The notes: generated from the letters alone by a model not told the origin. A stretch of 58,721 bases of DNA from Pseudomonadota bacterium (GCA_021826035.1 JAKBBE010000010.1:1-58721); one strand, 5' to 3'. Shown: positions 48,101 to 55,841, numbered from the stretch's first letter. A program made the numbers and translations.

Positions 48101-50626
48101 ACGCTCAAGGGCGGGGCGCGTATGGCCGGCATCATGACCATGGGCGATCTGTCGCACGAGCTCGAGACGCTCGTAGGCCAGGCCGAGAGCGGCGCGCTGA
48201 GCGCCGGCGAGACGGTGTTCGACGTCATCCAGGCGAGCCTCGATCATCTCGCCGGCATGCGCGAAGCGGTGGTCAATGGGCAGGCCGTGCCGCCGGCCCA
48301 GGCGATGATCGGGCGGATCCGCGCACTGACGCAGCCGCAGAGTGCGCCAAGCGTCGAGTCGCCGCTCGCCGCCCCCGAGGCGCAGGCCGTCCCCGAGGTA
48401 TCCGAACCGGTGGCGATCGCGCGCGAGACGCCCGCGCCGCAGGTCCCCGAGATCGCGGCGCCTGATGAGCGCGGGGCACACGAGCCGCCGGTGTTGGTGC
48501 CAGCCGGCATTGAGGCGTTACCGCCGATCGTATTTGAGGCGCCGGCGGACGAACCGCAGGTGTTCGCCGAACGCATCGCACCGGTCGAGCTCGATCCCGA
48601 GGCGGTTCCGGTGCTGCAGCCCGCTGCGGCGCTTGAGCCGGCGGTCCTCGCCGAGGATCTGCCGCCGGTGTCAGCGGAAGCGTTGGCGAGCGAGCCGGAT
48701 GCCGCGCCGCTCGCCGTGCCGCAGCCAGTGCCCCCGGGCCGCGAACCGGTCGCGCCCGCGGAGCGTCAGGAGATGGCGCGCGTCGATGCCGAGCTGCTCG
48801 ACAAGCTGCTCAATGTCGCCGGCGAGGCAAGCATCGCGCGCTCGCGGCTCGACCAGCAGATCAGCTCCATTGATTTCAACCTCGGGGAGCTGTCGCGCAC
48901 GGTCACGCGTCTGAAGGAGCAGCTGCGCAGCTTGGAGATCGAGACGGAGGCGCAGATCCTGCACCGGCATGAGCCGGACAGCGGCCACCGCGGCGATTTC
49001 GATCCGCTCGAACTCGACCGGTATTCCTCCATTCAGCAGTTCTCCCGAGCGCTCGCCGAGACGGCCAACGACGTGGCGAGCCTGCAGCAGCTGCTGGAGA
49101 ATCTGACCAAGGATGCGCACACGCTGCTGCAGCAGCAGGCGCGCACCATGACGGAGCTGCAGAATGGCCTGATGCGCACGCGCATGGTCTCGTTCCAGCA
49201 GCATGTGCAGCGTCTCTCGCGCATCGTCCGCCAGGCGGCCGCCGATACCGGCAAGCGCGCCGAACTGATCGTCGAGGGTGCAGCCGGGGAACTCGATCGG
49301 CAGGTGCTCGAGCGCATGCTGCCGCCGTTTGAGCACCTGCTGCGCAACGCCGTGGTGCATGGCATCGAGGTGCCCGAGGAGCGTCTGCGCCGAGGCAAGC
49401 CACCGGTGGGGCGCATCGAGCTGCAACTGCGCCGCGATGGGGCGCAGGTGGTGGTGCGCCTCGCGGATGACGGGGCGGGCATGGACCTGCAGGCGATCCG
49501 CGCCAAGGGGCTCGCGCTCGGACTGATTTCCTCCGCAGGGGTGAGCGACGAGGAAGCCCTGCAGCTGATCCTCGAGCCGGGTTTCTCCACTGCCGGCAGC
49601 GTGACGCAGCAGGCCGGCCGCGGCGTCGGCATGGATGTGGTGGCCACTGAGATCAAACGCCTCGGTGGTGCGCTGCACATGAAGTCGCTCACGGGCGAGG
49701 GCAGTGAGTTCACGATCCGCTTGCCGTTCACCCTCGCGATCAGTCATGCGCTGATTGCGCGGGCGGGCGATGAACTCTATGCGCTGCCGCTGCCGACCGT
49801 CGAAGGGGTGTTGCGGCTGCCGCTTGAGCAGGTGAACCAGTATCTCGAGGCGGACTCCGCGCCGTTCGAGTACGGCGCGCAGCGCTACCGGTTCCAGCAT
49901 CTGGCGGTCTTCATCGGCCTGCCGCCCTCGCCGCTGCCGAGCGAGGACACCACGGTGCCCGTGGTGCTGGTGCGAGCCGGGGAACATTCCACGGCAATCG
50001 TGGCCGACGAACTGCTCGGTAACCGTGAGATCGTGGTCAAGTCGGTCGGACCGCAGATCGCCGGTATCCGCGGTATCTCCGGGGCGACCATTCTCGGCGA
50101 TGGCCGGATCGTCATCATTCTCGACATCGGCGCGCTGGTGCGCGCCGAGTGGCGTGGGCGCGGTCTGGTGCCCGCCGAGCGCGATCAGACCGACCGGCGC
50201 ATCCTCGCAATGGTGGTGGACGATTCGATCACGGTGCGGCGGGTGACGCAGCGGCTGCTCGAGCGCAACGGCATGCGGGTGCTGACCGCCCGGGACGGCA
50301 TGGACGCAGTTGCGCTGCTGCAGGATCAGGTACCCGACATCATCTTGCTCGACATTGAGATGCCGCGTATGGACGGCTACGAGGTGGCGGCGCATGTGCG
50401 CAACGATCCGCGGCTGCGCGCAGTACCGATCATCATGATCACCTCGCGGGTCGGGGAGAAGCATCGCGCACGGGCGATCGAGTTCGGTGTCGATGACTAT
50501 CTCGGTAAGCCGTATCAGGAGACCGAGCTGCTCGAGGCGATCGCTCCGCTGGTCGAGCGCGCCCGCGGGACATACCGTGGCGAGGACTTCGGCGCGGCCG
50601 ACTCGGCCGCGGCGCAGGGCGAGTGA
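45137..50626 (+). CDS. chpA: ChpA/PilL-type hybrid histidine kinase of the Pil-Chp system
   Basis: An 1829-residue CheA-like kinase. Residues 1-560 form a FimL-like helical region. Three HPt-like domains follow with His near 667 (GFHTLKGSGRM), 822 (CHTLAGSSKA) and 988 (LHTLKGGARM), then a long Ala/Pro/Glu linker (about 1050-1200). Next are a dimerisation helix, an ATPase domain with HLLRNAVVHGIE (Asn near 1404), DDGAGMD and GRGVGMDVV, and a CheW-like domain. A C-terminal receiver begins near 1692, with phospho-Asp about 1739 in LLDIEMPRMDGY. ChpA takes signal from PilJ via PilI and phosphorylates PilG and PilH. Pseudomonas ChpA has more transfer domains. The ATG at 45137 has GGAG eight bases upstream. 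Confidence 0.93.
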   Translation: MSEVASQTLELVGHELAHTLGEARAAIESYLEQPDNVTLLERCKHELHQAQGVLRMLEIYGAALLAEEMELVADYLLATYDERKGQAESLDALLRALVQLPGYLERVLAGGRDIALVLLPLLNDLRAVRGSALLSEGTLLLLNLKSDKQAQPQTPVPGEPILNVEQWARRLRTQFQAGLIGWIRGERIEQNLATLASVAEKLERSATRQPVFQLWWVVGAVIEALRDGGLEGGVSVKRLLGLADREIRRLYELGEPRYCQSPPVDLLNNLLYYVGRSANGGTRVAAVRASFRLSELLPVDESVEQERESLSAPNIKLMQTVAVAIREDLAKVKEVLEQFGRRGGSDGEELRGQVALLRKIGDTLGVLGLGAQRAAVQAQTDRLERILGGAEPLGEGVLVEVAAALIAVEDRLDDNLVGMILPVGGPERDASQGDREFQQVQSAVLRECIQNLAWIKEAVTQSIGGSPDPAALDSWQGLITGLKAALLMLGKARAVEVVEGIATQLRRIMRPGAAPVPPGWLDRLADAIVSIEYYMETLQAGRSDPWYMLDNAQSCLQYLERAPQALPTAPIEPSAFAKTVLMTPGGETQAGATIPDVPLAAAPPPVALTAASTAKLAALAESASPELIKLFVEEAREELARIRRHFPLWDQNPLDRDSLEIVRRGFHTLKGSGRMVGARELGELAWSVESLLNRLLDNTLTRSPEILEELREAIAALPQLIEHLETGRPVASDVAGITAAAHAMAAGRESEPPPGPAETVASEAAVLDAMPAAAVTGMDEALREIYARETETHVAAIRSYLKSEAQAPEPHPLPEDVYRACHTLAGSSKAAQARHGVRLAEPLDHWIRRAFTSGAGLSSADLTLLADCMGAMETVAEHLEEPTGYFASHLLLIERLGEAEHALDERIAAAAPAQEEAAAVTAPAAAAPIERLAPMPSVEPAVDYDPEVAAVFTEEALELIEGSERALGDWRSTPADAQRAFALKRALHTLKGGARMAGIMTMGDLSHELETLVGQAESGALSAGETVFDVIQASLDHLAGMREAVVNGQAVPPAQAMIGRIRALTQPQSAPSVESPLAAPEAQAVPEVSEPVAIARETPAPQVPEIAAPDERGAHEPPVLVPAGIEALPPIVFEAPADEPQVFAERIAPVELDPEAVPVLQPAAALEPAVLAEDLPPVSAEALASEPDAAPLAVPQPVPPGREPVAPAERQEMARVDAELLDKLLNVAGEASIARSRLDQQISSIDFNLGELSRTVTRLKEQLRSLEIETEAQILHRHEPDSGHRGDFDPLELDRYSSIQQFSRALAETANDVASLQQLLENLTKDAHTLLQQQARTMTELQNGLMRTRMVSFQQHVQRLSRIVRQAAADTGKRAELIVEGAAGELDRQVLERMLPPFEHLLRNAVVHGIEVPEERLRRGKPPVGRIELQLRRDGAQVVVRLADDGAGMDLQAIRAKGLALGLISSAGVSDEEALQLILEPGFSTAGSVTQQAGRGVGMDVVATEIKRLGGALHMKSLTGEGSEFTIRLPFTLAISHALIARAGDELYALPLPTVEGVLRLPLEQVNQYLEADSAPFEYGAQRYRFQHLAVFIGLPPSPLPSEDTTVPVVLVRAGEHSTAIVADELLGNREIVVKSVGPQIAGIRGISGATILGDGRIVIILDIGALVRAEWRGRGLVPAERDQTDRRILAMVVDDSITVRRVTQRLLERNGMRVLTARDGMDAVALLQDQVPDIILLDIEMPRMDGYEVAAHVRNDPRLRAVPIIMITSRVGEKHRARAIEFGVDDYLGKPYQETELLEAIAPLVERARGTYRGEDFGAADSAAAQGE

Positions 50627-50636
50627 CGGGGGAACG

Positions 50637-51101
50637 ATGGCCGAGAGGGTTCAGGAAATCTACAGCCTGCTCATTCCGCTCGCGGAAGGCCGGTTGCTCG
50701 TGCCGCGCGCCTGTGTTGCGGAGGTCGCCGGGCTGCCGGTTCCCTCCGAGATGACCGGCGCGCCGCCATGGTACATCGGCACGGTGCCCTGGAATGGCCG
50801 GGCGGTGCCGCTGGTGTCCTTCGAGGGGGTCTGCGGACGCAGCATTCCGCCGGGTTCGGGCCGCGCGCGCATGGTGGTCTTCGTGGGCCTGGGGACGCGC
50901 CTGGCGCATTTCGCCATCGTCTCGCAGGGGTTCCCGCAGCTGGTGCGGCTCAGTTCGGACGTGATCCGGCCGGGCGGGGCCACATTTCCCGAGCGCGTCC
51001 CGGTGCTCTGCCAGCTGCGCATGGCCAACGAGACACCGCTGGTGCCGGATCTGGAGCGCCTCGAGGCGCTGATTGCGGACGAGACGCGCTTCGCGGCCTG
51101 A
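50637..51101 (+). CDS. chpC: ChpC-like CheW-domain protein
   Basis: A 154-residue CheW-domain protein directly after chpA (10-base gap). EIYSLLIPLAEGRLLVPRACVAEVAGL opens the domain, WYIGTVPWNGRAVPLVSFEGV is the hydrophobic core signature, and the C-terminal LCQLRMANETPLVPD strand completes it. In Pseudomonas ChpC is an extra adaptor of Pil-Chp. The ATG at 50637 has GGGGGA upstream; the frame continues upstream through chpA in another register. A chpB methylesterase gene, which sits between chpA and chpC in Pseudomonas, is absent. Confidence 0.85.
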   Translation: MAERVQEIYSLLIPLAEGRLLVPRACVAEVAGLPVPSEMTGAPPWYIGTVPWNGRAVPLVSFEGVCGRSIPPGSGRARMVVFVGLGTRLAHFAIVSQGFPQLVRLSSDVIRPGGATFPERVPVLCQLRMANETPLVPDLERLEALIADETRFAA

Positions 51102-51146
51102 GTCCGTGGAGCGGAGCGTGGCCGCGGGCGGGGCTTGAAAAACCGC

Positions 51147-51173
51147 TCAAGGTCCGGCGCGCGCAGCCGATGA
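51147..51173 (+). promoter_or_regulatory. Sigma-28 (FliA)-like promoter upstream of the diguanylate cyclase gene
   Basis: TCAAGGTC, then 11 bases, then GCCGATGA. The flagellar sigma-28 consensus is TAAAGTTT-N11-GCCGATAA: spacing is exact, the -10 matches 7 of 8 and the -35 core TAAAG 4 of 5. It lies 117 bases before the diguanylate cyclase start, in the gap after chpC. Confidence 0.5.
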
Positions 51174-51289
51174 GTATTTGAGAGGGATCGAATCGATCAC
51201 CCCCGCATCGCGCGGGTCTTGCGGGCCATCGGCTGGGATGCCGTGCAGCCTCCAACGAACCCCCGTGCAGGACAGGTCCTCGGCGCCGT

Positions 51290-52576
51290 GTGAACTTCTC
51301 GGCTTTACCCGACTTCGTGGCGATTGGCGGACTGGTCGCCGTCTTCTGGACGCTGCTGCGCCGCACCCGCCAGAGCCGCCTGAATTTCTGGCTGGTCGGC
51401 TGGGTGCTGCTGCTCGTGCACATCATCGCGCTGTTCGTCGCCGCGAACACCCCTGGCAATGCCGATGGCGCCTATTCCGTGGCGGTCGCCATGCTGGTGG
51501 TGATTGCCAACATTTTTATGTGGGCGAGCGGCGAGCAGCTGGAGATCCGCGCCCGTACCCTCTCGATTGCGGTATTCAGCGCAGTCCCCGACGCGGTGCT
51601 GCTGAGCTGCGTGCAGTATGGCGTCAGTGCCCCCTGGGTGTACGCGGCAACGACCGTCGCCGGTGCCGGTTCGATGCTGTGGATGATGCGCGCCTGGCGC
51701 AGCGCAAACGGTCAGCCGACGCTGCGCTGGCGCACCTCGCTGGTGCTGACCGTCTATGCCGTGCAGGGCACGCTGCTCGCCTTCGGCCACCCGAATGAGG
51801 CGCTGACCTGGATGCTCACCTGGCATTACCTGGCGGTCGCTGCGCTGTACCGGATGACCGCGCCTCGAGCCTCGGCCAGCGTGCGCTTCACCATGATCAG
51901 CTTCATTGCGTGGGCGTTCGTGTTTCCGGCCGCAGACCTGATGGCGGTGCTCTGGCCGCACGCGCACGTCGATGCCGAGGTCTGGAACCTGCCGAAGTTC
52001 CTGGTCGCCACCGGCATGACCTTCACGCTGCTGGAGGAGCAGCTCTCGAAGGCCGAGTACGCCTCGCAGCATGATGCGCTCACCGGGTTGCCCAACCGGC
52101 GCCTGCTGGTGCGTCGTCTGCACGAGGCCATGGCGCGGGTGCAGGCGGCCGGTACCGATTTGGCGCTGGTGGTCATTGACCTTGACGGGTTCAAGGAGAT
52201 CAACGACACCTTCGGCCATGCGGTGGGCGATGAGGTGCTGCAATGGGCGGCGGGACAATTCCGTACGCGGCTCGGGCCGCACGATGTGCTGGCGCGGCTC
52301 GGCGGTGATGAATTCGCGGTGGTACTCACCGAGCTGCAGGGGCGGGAGGCCGCCGAGCGGGTCGCGGCGGAGTTGCGCGGCGCACTGGCCGACGGTCTGA
52401 TCATCCGAGGGCGTCAGCTCAGGCTCGGTGCCAGCGTCGGGTTCTCGTTGTATCCAGCCGACGGCGATGACGCGGATCGGCTGTACGCGGCGGCCGACCA
52501 TGCGATGTATGAGCGCAAGCCGTATCGGCAGGACGCGGACGGGCCGGACGCGCTTGAAGCTCTCCCCGGTGCCTGA
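51290..52576 (+). CDS. Membrane diguanylate cyclase (GGDEF domain)
   Basis: A 428-residue protein with about seven hydrophobic helices in residues 5-225, then a linker helix (QLSKAEYASQHDALTGLPNRRLL) and a GGDEF domain whose active-site motif GGDEF is at residues 338-342. It should make cyclic di-GMP from two GTP. The inhibitory site five residues upstream, normally RxxD, reads GPHD, so product feedback may be absent. No PAS or CHASE domain. The start is GTG. It stands alone behind Pil-Chp, preceded by a sigma-28-like promoter, so a role in setting c-di-GMP for motility is plausible. Confidence 0.9.
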   Translation: MNFSALPDFVAIGGLVAVFWTLLRRTRQSRLNFWLVGWVLLLVHIIALFVAANTPGNADGAYSVAVAMLVVIANIFMWASGEQLEIRARTLSIAVFSAVPDAVLLSCVQYGVSAPWVYAATTVAGAGSMLWMMRAWRSANGQPTLRWRTSLVLTVYAVQGTLLAFGHPNEALTWMLTWHYLAVAALYRMTAPRASASVRFTMISFIAWAFVFPAADLMAVLWPHAHVDAEVWNLPKFLVATGMTFTLLEEQLSKAEYASQHDALTGLPNRRLLVRRLHEAMARVQAAGTDLALVVIDLDGFKEINDTFGHAVGDEVLQWAAGQFRTRLGPHDVLARLGGDEFAVVLTELQGREAAERVAAELRGALADGLIIRGRQLRLGASVGFSLYPADGDDADRLYAAADHAMYERKPYRQDADGPDALEALPGA

Positions 52577-52586
52577 GACGGGCTGT

Positions 52587-53348
52587 TCACTCCAGCACTG
52601 CGCGCACGGGTGCGTGCAGCCGTCCGTTGCTCGCCAGCACTGAGGTCGTTTCCAGGGTGACTTCCCCGCCCGCGAGGTCGGTGAAGGTGCCGCCCGCTTC
52701 GCGCACGATGACCACCAGCGCGGCGATGTCGAGGATGTTCACGTCGGACTCGATCACCACCTCGAGCGCGCCGCGGGCCAGCAGGTGGTAATGCAGGAAG
52801 TCCCCGTAGCCGCGGATGCGGCTCACCTGACGGATCAGTGCGCCGAGCTTCGGCCACTGCGCTGAATGGGCGAGCGTCTTCAGATTGCCCGTCGAGACGA
52901 TGCTGGCGGCCAGTTCCTGGGTGGGGCTGACGTGGATAGGACGATCATTCAGGTAAGCTCCCGCACCGTGCTCCGCCCAGGCGATCTCGCCGTAAGCCGG
53001 GGCGCTTGAGACGCCGAGCACCAGCCGCCCGCCGCGCAGCAGCGCGATCTGGGTCGAGAAGAATGGGCACTGGCGCACGAACGACTTGGTGCCGTCGATC
53101 GGATCGACCAGCCACACGCTCTCGGCACCGAGGTCGTGCTGACCGGTCTCCTCCCCGTAGAAGCCATGGTTTGGAAAGCGCCGCGCGAGGAGGGTGCGGA
53201 TGGTCTCCTCGGCGCGCACGTCCGCCTCCGTCACGGGCGTCTGGTCTGCCTTGGTGCGGATCTCGAGGTTGCGCTGGTAGTAGCCGCTGATCACCTCGGC
53301 GGCGGCGCGTGCCGCCTCCAGGGCGGCTTGAAGTTCAGGTGAGGGCAT
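52587..53348 (-). CDS. Inositol-monophosphatase-family phosphatase (possibly HisN-type histidinol phosphatase)
   Basis: A 253-residue IMPase-fold metal-dependent phosphatase. Metal-binding motifs: GFYGEETGQHD (Glu), SVWLVDPIDGTKSFVRQCPF (Asp-Pro-Ile-Asp-Gly-Thr) and, in place of the usual WDxAAG, NILDIAALVVIVREAGG near the C-terminus. The family includes inositol monophosphatase SuhB, CysQ and HisN; the short length and KSFVRQCPF stretch resemble HisN-type enzymes, but the substrate is not certain. It converges on the diguanylate cyclase gene with a ten-base gap. Confidence 0.83.
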   Translation of the reverse strand: MPSPELQAALEAARAAAEVISGYYQRNLEIRTKADQTPVTEADVRAEETIRTLLARRFPNHGFYGEETGQHDLGAESVWLVDPIDGTKSFVRQCPFFSTQIALLRGGRLVLGVSSAPAYGEIAWAEHGAGAYLNDRPIHVSPTQELAASIVSTGNLKTLAHSAQWPKLGALIRQVSRIRGYGDFLHYHLLARGALEVVIESDVNILDIAALVVIVREAGGTFTDLAGGEVTLETTSVLASNGRLHAPVRAVLE

Positions 53349-53439
53349 GCGGCTCGGTCGGGTGAGGGGCCGTCAAATTGCCGCTCCGGGGCGCACCTGT
53401 CAATCGCGCGCTCTGGCACAATGCACCGCGAGGCGAACC

Positions 53440-53988
53440 ATGGGCAATCGACTGAGCAAAATTTATACGCGTACCGGTGATGAGGGCACCACGGGCCTCG
53501 GCGACGGGACGCGGGTGCCCAAGGACAGCGCGCGGGTCGAGGCGTTCGGCACGGTCGATGAGCTCAACAGCGCCCTCGGCGTGCTGCTCGCGGTGCCGGG
53601 GTTGCCTGCGGCGGTGGGCGAGTGCCTGACCGAGGTGCAGCATCAGCTATTCGATCTCGGCGGGGAGCTGTGCATCCCGGGCCACACCGTGATCGGCACC
53701 GCACAGGTGGAGGGCCTGGAGCATACTCTCGATGCGTTCAATGAGGCGTTGCCGCCGCTGAAGGAGTTCATCCTGCCGGGCGGTGGCGCGGCCGCCGCCG
53801 CCTGCCATCTGGCCCGCACCGTAGCCCGGCGTGCGGAACGGCGGGTCTGGACGCTGGCGGCCGGCGAGCCGGTCAATCCGCATGCGTTGCACTACCTGAA
53901 CCGGCTGTCGGATCTGCTGTTCGTGCTGGCCCGGGTGCTCGCGCGTCACGAGCGCGGCAGCGAGGTGCTCTGGCGGCACTCGCGCTGA
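53440..53988 (+). CDS. PduO-type ATP:cob(I)alamin adenosyltransferase
   Basis: A 182-residue adenosyltransferase that converts cob(I)alamin to adenosylcobalamin. IYTRTGDEGTTGLGDGTRV is the N-terminal ATP-binding motif, VEAFGTVDELNSALG follows, and FILPGGGAAAAACHLARTVARRAERR is the second nucleotide-binding helix. It forms a trimer of four-helix bundles in the cytoplasm. The ATG at 53440 gives the canonical N-terminus; the frame is open to 53347. It is divergent from the phosphatase gene. Confidence 0.93.
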   Translation: MGNRLSKIYTRTGDEGTTGLGDGTRVPKDSARVEAFGTVDELNSALGVLLAVPGLPAAVGECLTEVQHQLFDLGGELCIPGHTVIGTAQVEGLEHTLDAFNEALPPLKEFILPGGGAAAAACHLARTVARRAERRVWTLAAGEPVNPHALHYLNRLSDLLFVLARVLARHERGSEVLWRHSR

Positions 53989-54058
53989 GGGATTCCGCCG
54001 GCGCTGCAACTTTCGGTGTGCGGATGTGTTTTGCGGGTACTTTGGACCGGAGACATGC

Positions 54059-54751
54059 ATGAATCGCACGCCGAGCGCCGCACTGGCCGGATTGCTTCTG
54101 GGGCTCACCGCGCTCGCAGCGCCGTCTGGCGCGGCGCATGCCGGTGACCGTACGGTGGTCACGCGCACCTACCTCTGGCACTCCGATCAGCTCATCATTG
54201 AGGTGCCTGCCGACGTTCGCTACCACCCGGCGCCCACTTGGAGCCTGACGATCAGCGCGCCGAAACGGACGCTCGGTGAGCTCGTGGTCGGCGCCCGGCG
54301 GATCAGAGCCAGGCCGCATACCTGCTTTTCGCTGATCCCGTTCTGCATGAGTTTCGGAACCGACATCCACCACACCGTGCACGTGTACATCAGCGGACCG
54401 GCGCTGCGAGTGATCCAGCTCGACGGTTCTGCGGACCTCGCGCTCGATCAGGTTCACCAGGACCGCCTCGCCGTGCAGATCGACGGCAGCGCGAAAGTTC
54501 ATGGCAGCGGCACGGTGCAGGCGCTTCTCGTGAGGATCGACGGTGTTGGTACCGTGCGCCTTGCGCACATGAGTGAACAGCGCGCCCGCGTGCGCATCGA
54601 TGGCAGCGGTACGGTCTCGATCGCGCCCACCGAGAGCGTCTCGGTGCACATCGCCGGGGCCGGGACCGTACGCCTACACTCCGATCCACCGCACGTCACG
54701 ACTCATATCGAAGGGGCCGGCGACGTGATCCGCGTGCCTGCCGCCGGCTGA
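54059..54751 (+). CDS. Exported GIN-domain (DUF2807-type) protein
   Basis: A 230-residue exported protein: signal peptide to about residue 28 (AAHA-GD), then an N-terminal beta region. From about residue 115 there is a short repeat, seen five times: VQIDGSAKVHGSG, VRIDGVGTVRL, VRIDGSGTVSI, VHIAGAGTVRL, HIEGAGDVIRV. This is the Gly/Asp repeat of the GIN (DUF2807) beta-helix domain, found in envelope and putative autotransporter-head proteins. Function is unknown. The ATG at 54059 has GGAG six bases before it. A Cys pair in TCFSLIPFC could form a disulphide in the periplasm. Confidence 0.75.
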   Translation: MNRTPSAALAGLLLGLTALAAPSGAAHAGDRTVVTRTYLWHSDQLIIEVPADVRYHPAPTWSLTISAPKRTLGELVVGARRIRARPHTCFSLIPFCMSFGTDIHHTVHVYISGPALRVIQLDGSADLALDQVHQDRLAVQIDGSAKVHGSGTVQALLVRIDGVGTVRLAHMSEQRARVRIDGSGTVSIAPTESVSVHIAGAGTVRLHSDPPHVTTHIEGAGDVIRVPAAG

Positions 54752-54840
54752 ACACGCGCGCTTCGCAGCGCCGCCGCGGGTGGCGCGGCCACGTCGCGGC
54801 GCGCACGAGCGGCGCGGTTCCTTTTGTCCCCGGCAGCCCG

Positions 54841-55419
54841 TCAGGCGTCCAGTTGCCGCTCCAGCTGTGTGCGTGAGAACAGGCCGCGCACGACAGTGCC
54901 GCCCTGCGCGGCGCGCTCCAATACGACGATATGCGTCATCGCGCGGTGTGCCCTGAATCGCTCGGCGATGTCTGCCACGCTTGCGGTACGCACCATGTTC
55001 CACTCGAGCATCGGCACTTGCTCCCAGGGCGTCATAACGTGGCCGACCTGGATTTCATCATGGCGCGTGAAGCTGGAACTGTTGAGAAACTGCAGCGGCC
55101 GCTCGCCTTGGATGTCGTACGAGGTGATCAGGCCGATCACCTTCTCCCCGCGCGTGACGAGCAGTGCGCGTACGCCGGCCACCATCATGTCGCGCAGCGC
55201 ATCGTCGATCGGTCGTTCGGCCGTCACGAGCACCGGGGTCTGGGCGGCGAAGTCGGTCATCACGAGGGCTGCCGGGTCGGTCGGGGCGACCTGGTGAGTG
55301 TGCGGCGGCGCCGGTCGTCGCGGTGCATCGCTGGTGGCGAACGCGCGCGCTGCGGGATGCAAATCGCCGGGCCTGGCGAGCAGGGCGTGTTCGGCGCCTT
55401 CCGATTCTGAATCAAACAT
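54841..55419 (-). CDS. CBS-domain-pair protein
   Basis: A 192-residue protein with two CBS domains (about 65-125 and 130-190). The first contains PIDDALRDMMVAGVRALLVTRGEKVIGLITSYDIQG, the second TASVADIAERFRAHRAMTHIVVLE. CBS pairs bind adenosyl ligands such as AMP or SAM and act as energy or ionic sensors. The first 60 residues are polar, and nothing is fused, so its target is unknown. GGAGGA precedes the ATG at 55419. The frame is open a further 120 bases without support. Confidence 0.85.
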   Translation of the reverse strand: MFDSESEGAEHALLARPGDLHPAARAFATSDAPRRPAPPHTHQVAPTDPAALVMTDFAAQTPVLVTAERPIDDALRDMMVAGVRALLVTRGEKVIGLITSYDIQGERPLQFLNSSSFTRHDEIQVGHVMTPWEQVPMLEWNMVRTASVADIAERFRAHRAMTHIVVLERAAQGGTVVRGLFSRTQLERQLDA

Positions 55420-55511
55420 CGATATAGTCCTCCGTCGCGCCCGCACACCGCAGCGCTGAGACGGCTCGGCCGGTGGGCGCCAAGCCATTCTGCGCCGTCG
55501 AGGCAGACAGG

Positions 55512-55535
55512 TGCGTCTCTCAAGCGAGAGACGCA
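55512..55535. repeat. 10-bp perfect stem-loop upstream of the CBS gene
   Basis: TGCGTCTCTC and GAGAGACGCA are exact complements around AAGC, about 95 bases upstream of the CBS-protein ATG. No T-run follows on either side, so it is more likely a regulatory hairpin or operator than a terminator. Confidence 0.4.
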
Positions 55536-55626
55536 GTGCCACGCTGCCGGCGCCGCCAGAGGAGTTTGACCGGCGTGGCCGCGAGAGTTCCGGTCCAGAG
55601 CGTGTGATGGATCCCGCCGCAGCGAT

Positions 55627-55660
55627 AAAAAAACAAGGCCGCGTGATCGCTCACGCGGCC
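55627..55660 (-). terminator. Intrinsic terminator, leftward
   Basis: GGCCGCGTGA and TCACGCGGCC form a perfect ten-pair stem with a four-base loop. In leftward reading it is followed by TTGTTTTTTTATC. It would end either an ampD transcript (stop at 55842) or a separate small RNA in the gap. Confidence 0.85.
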
Positions 55661-55763
55661 CTGTCTCCCCCCTCGACCTGTGCCCGGTGGGTCTACCGGC
55701 GCAATCCTCTGCTTGTTGTGCTCATCGGCGCCGGCCCGTGGTGTGCTTGTCCCGGCGCTGTTG
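55627..55763 (-). ncRNA. Candidate small RNA downstream of ampD (about 135 nt)
   Basis: Between the ampD stop and the leftward terminator there is a possible sigma-70 promoter on the same strand: TTGACG at 55791-55796, a 16-base spacer, then TACCAT at 55769-55774, giving a start near 55762. The transcript would hold GGA-type and ACAACAAGC segments, a CCGGCGC/GCGCCGG stem and the ten-pair terminator. I see no credible coding frame. It could also be the long 3' end of the ampD mRNA. No known RNA family is recognised. Confidence 0.4.
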
Positions 55764-55841
55764 CATTCATGGTATCTGTCTGGGGTCTTCCGTCAAGCAC
55801 TTTGAATATGTTGTTGCCGTGGCGCAACGAATTGGAGCGGG

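Noticed and set aside
48671..50464. 597-codon minus-strand frame over the ChpA kinase core
   Set aside because: A complementary-strand artefact of high GC; the plus-strand kinase motifs are intact.
51102..51289. GEMM-type c-di-GMP riboswitch before the diguanylate cyclase
   Set aside because: The conserved riboswitch core bases and two-helix arrangement could not be found; the sigma-28-like element explains the conserved-looking bases.
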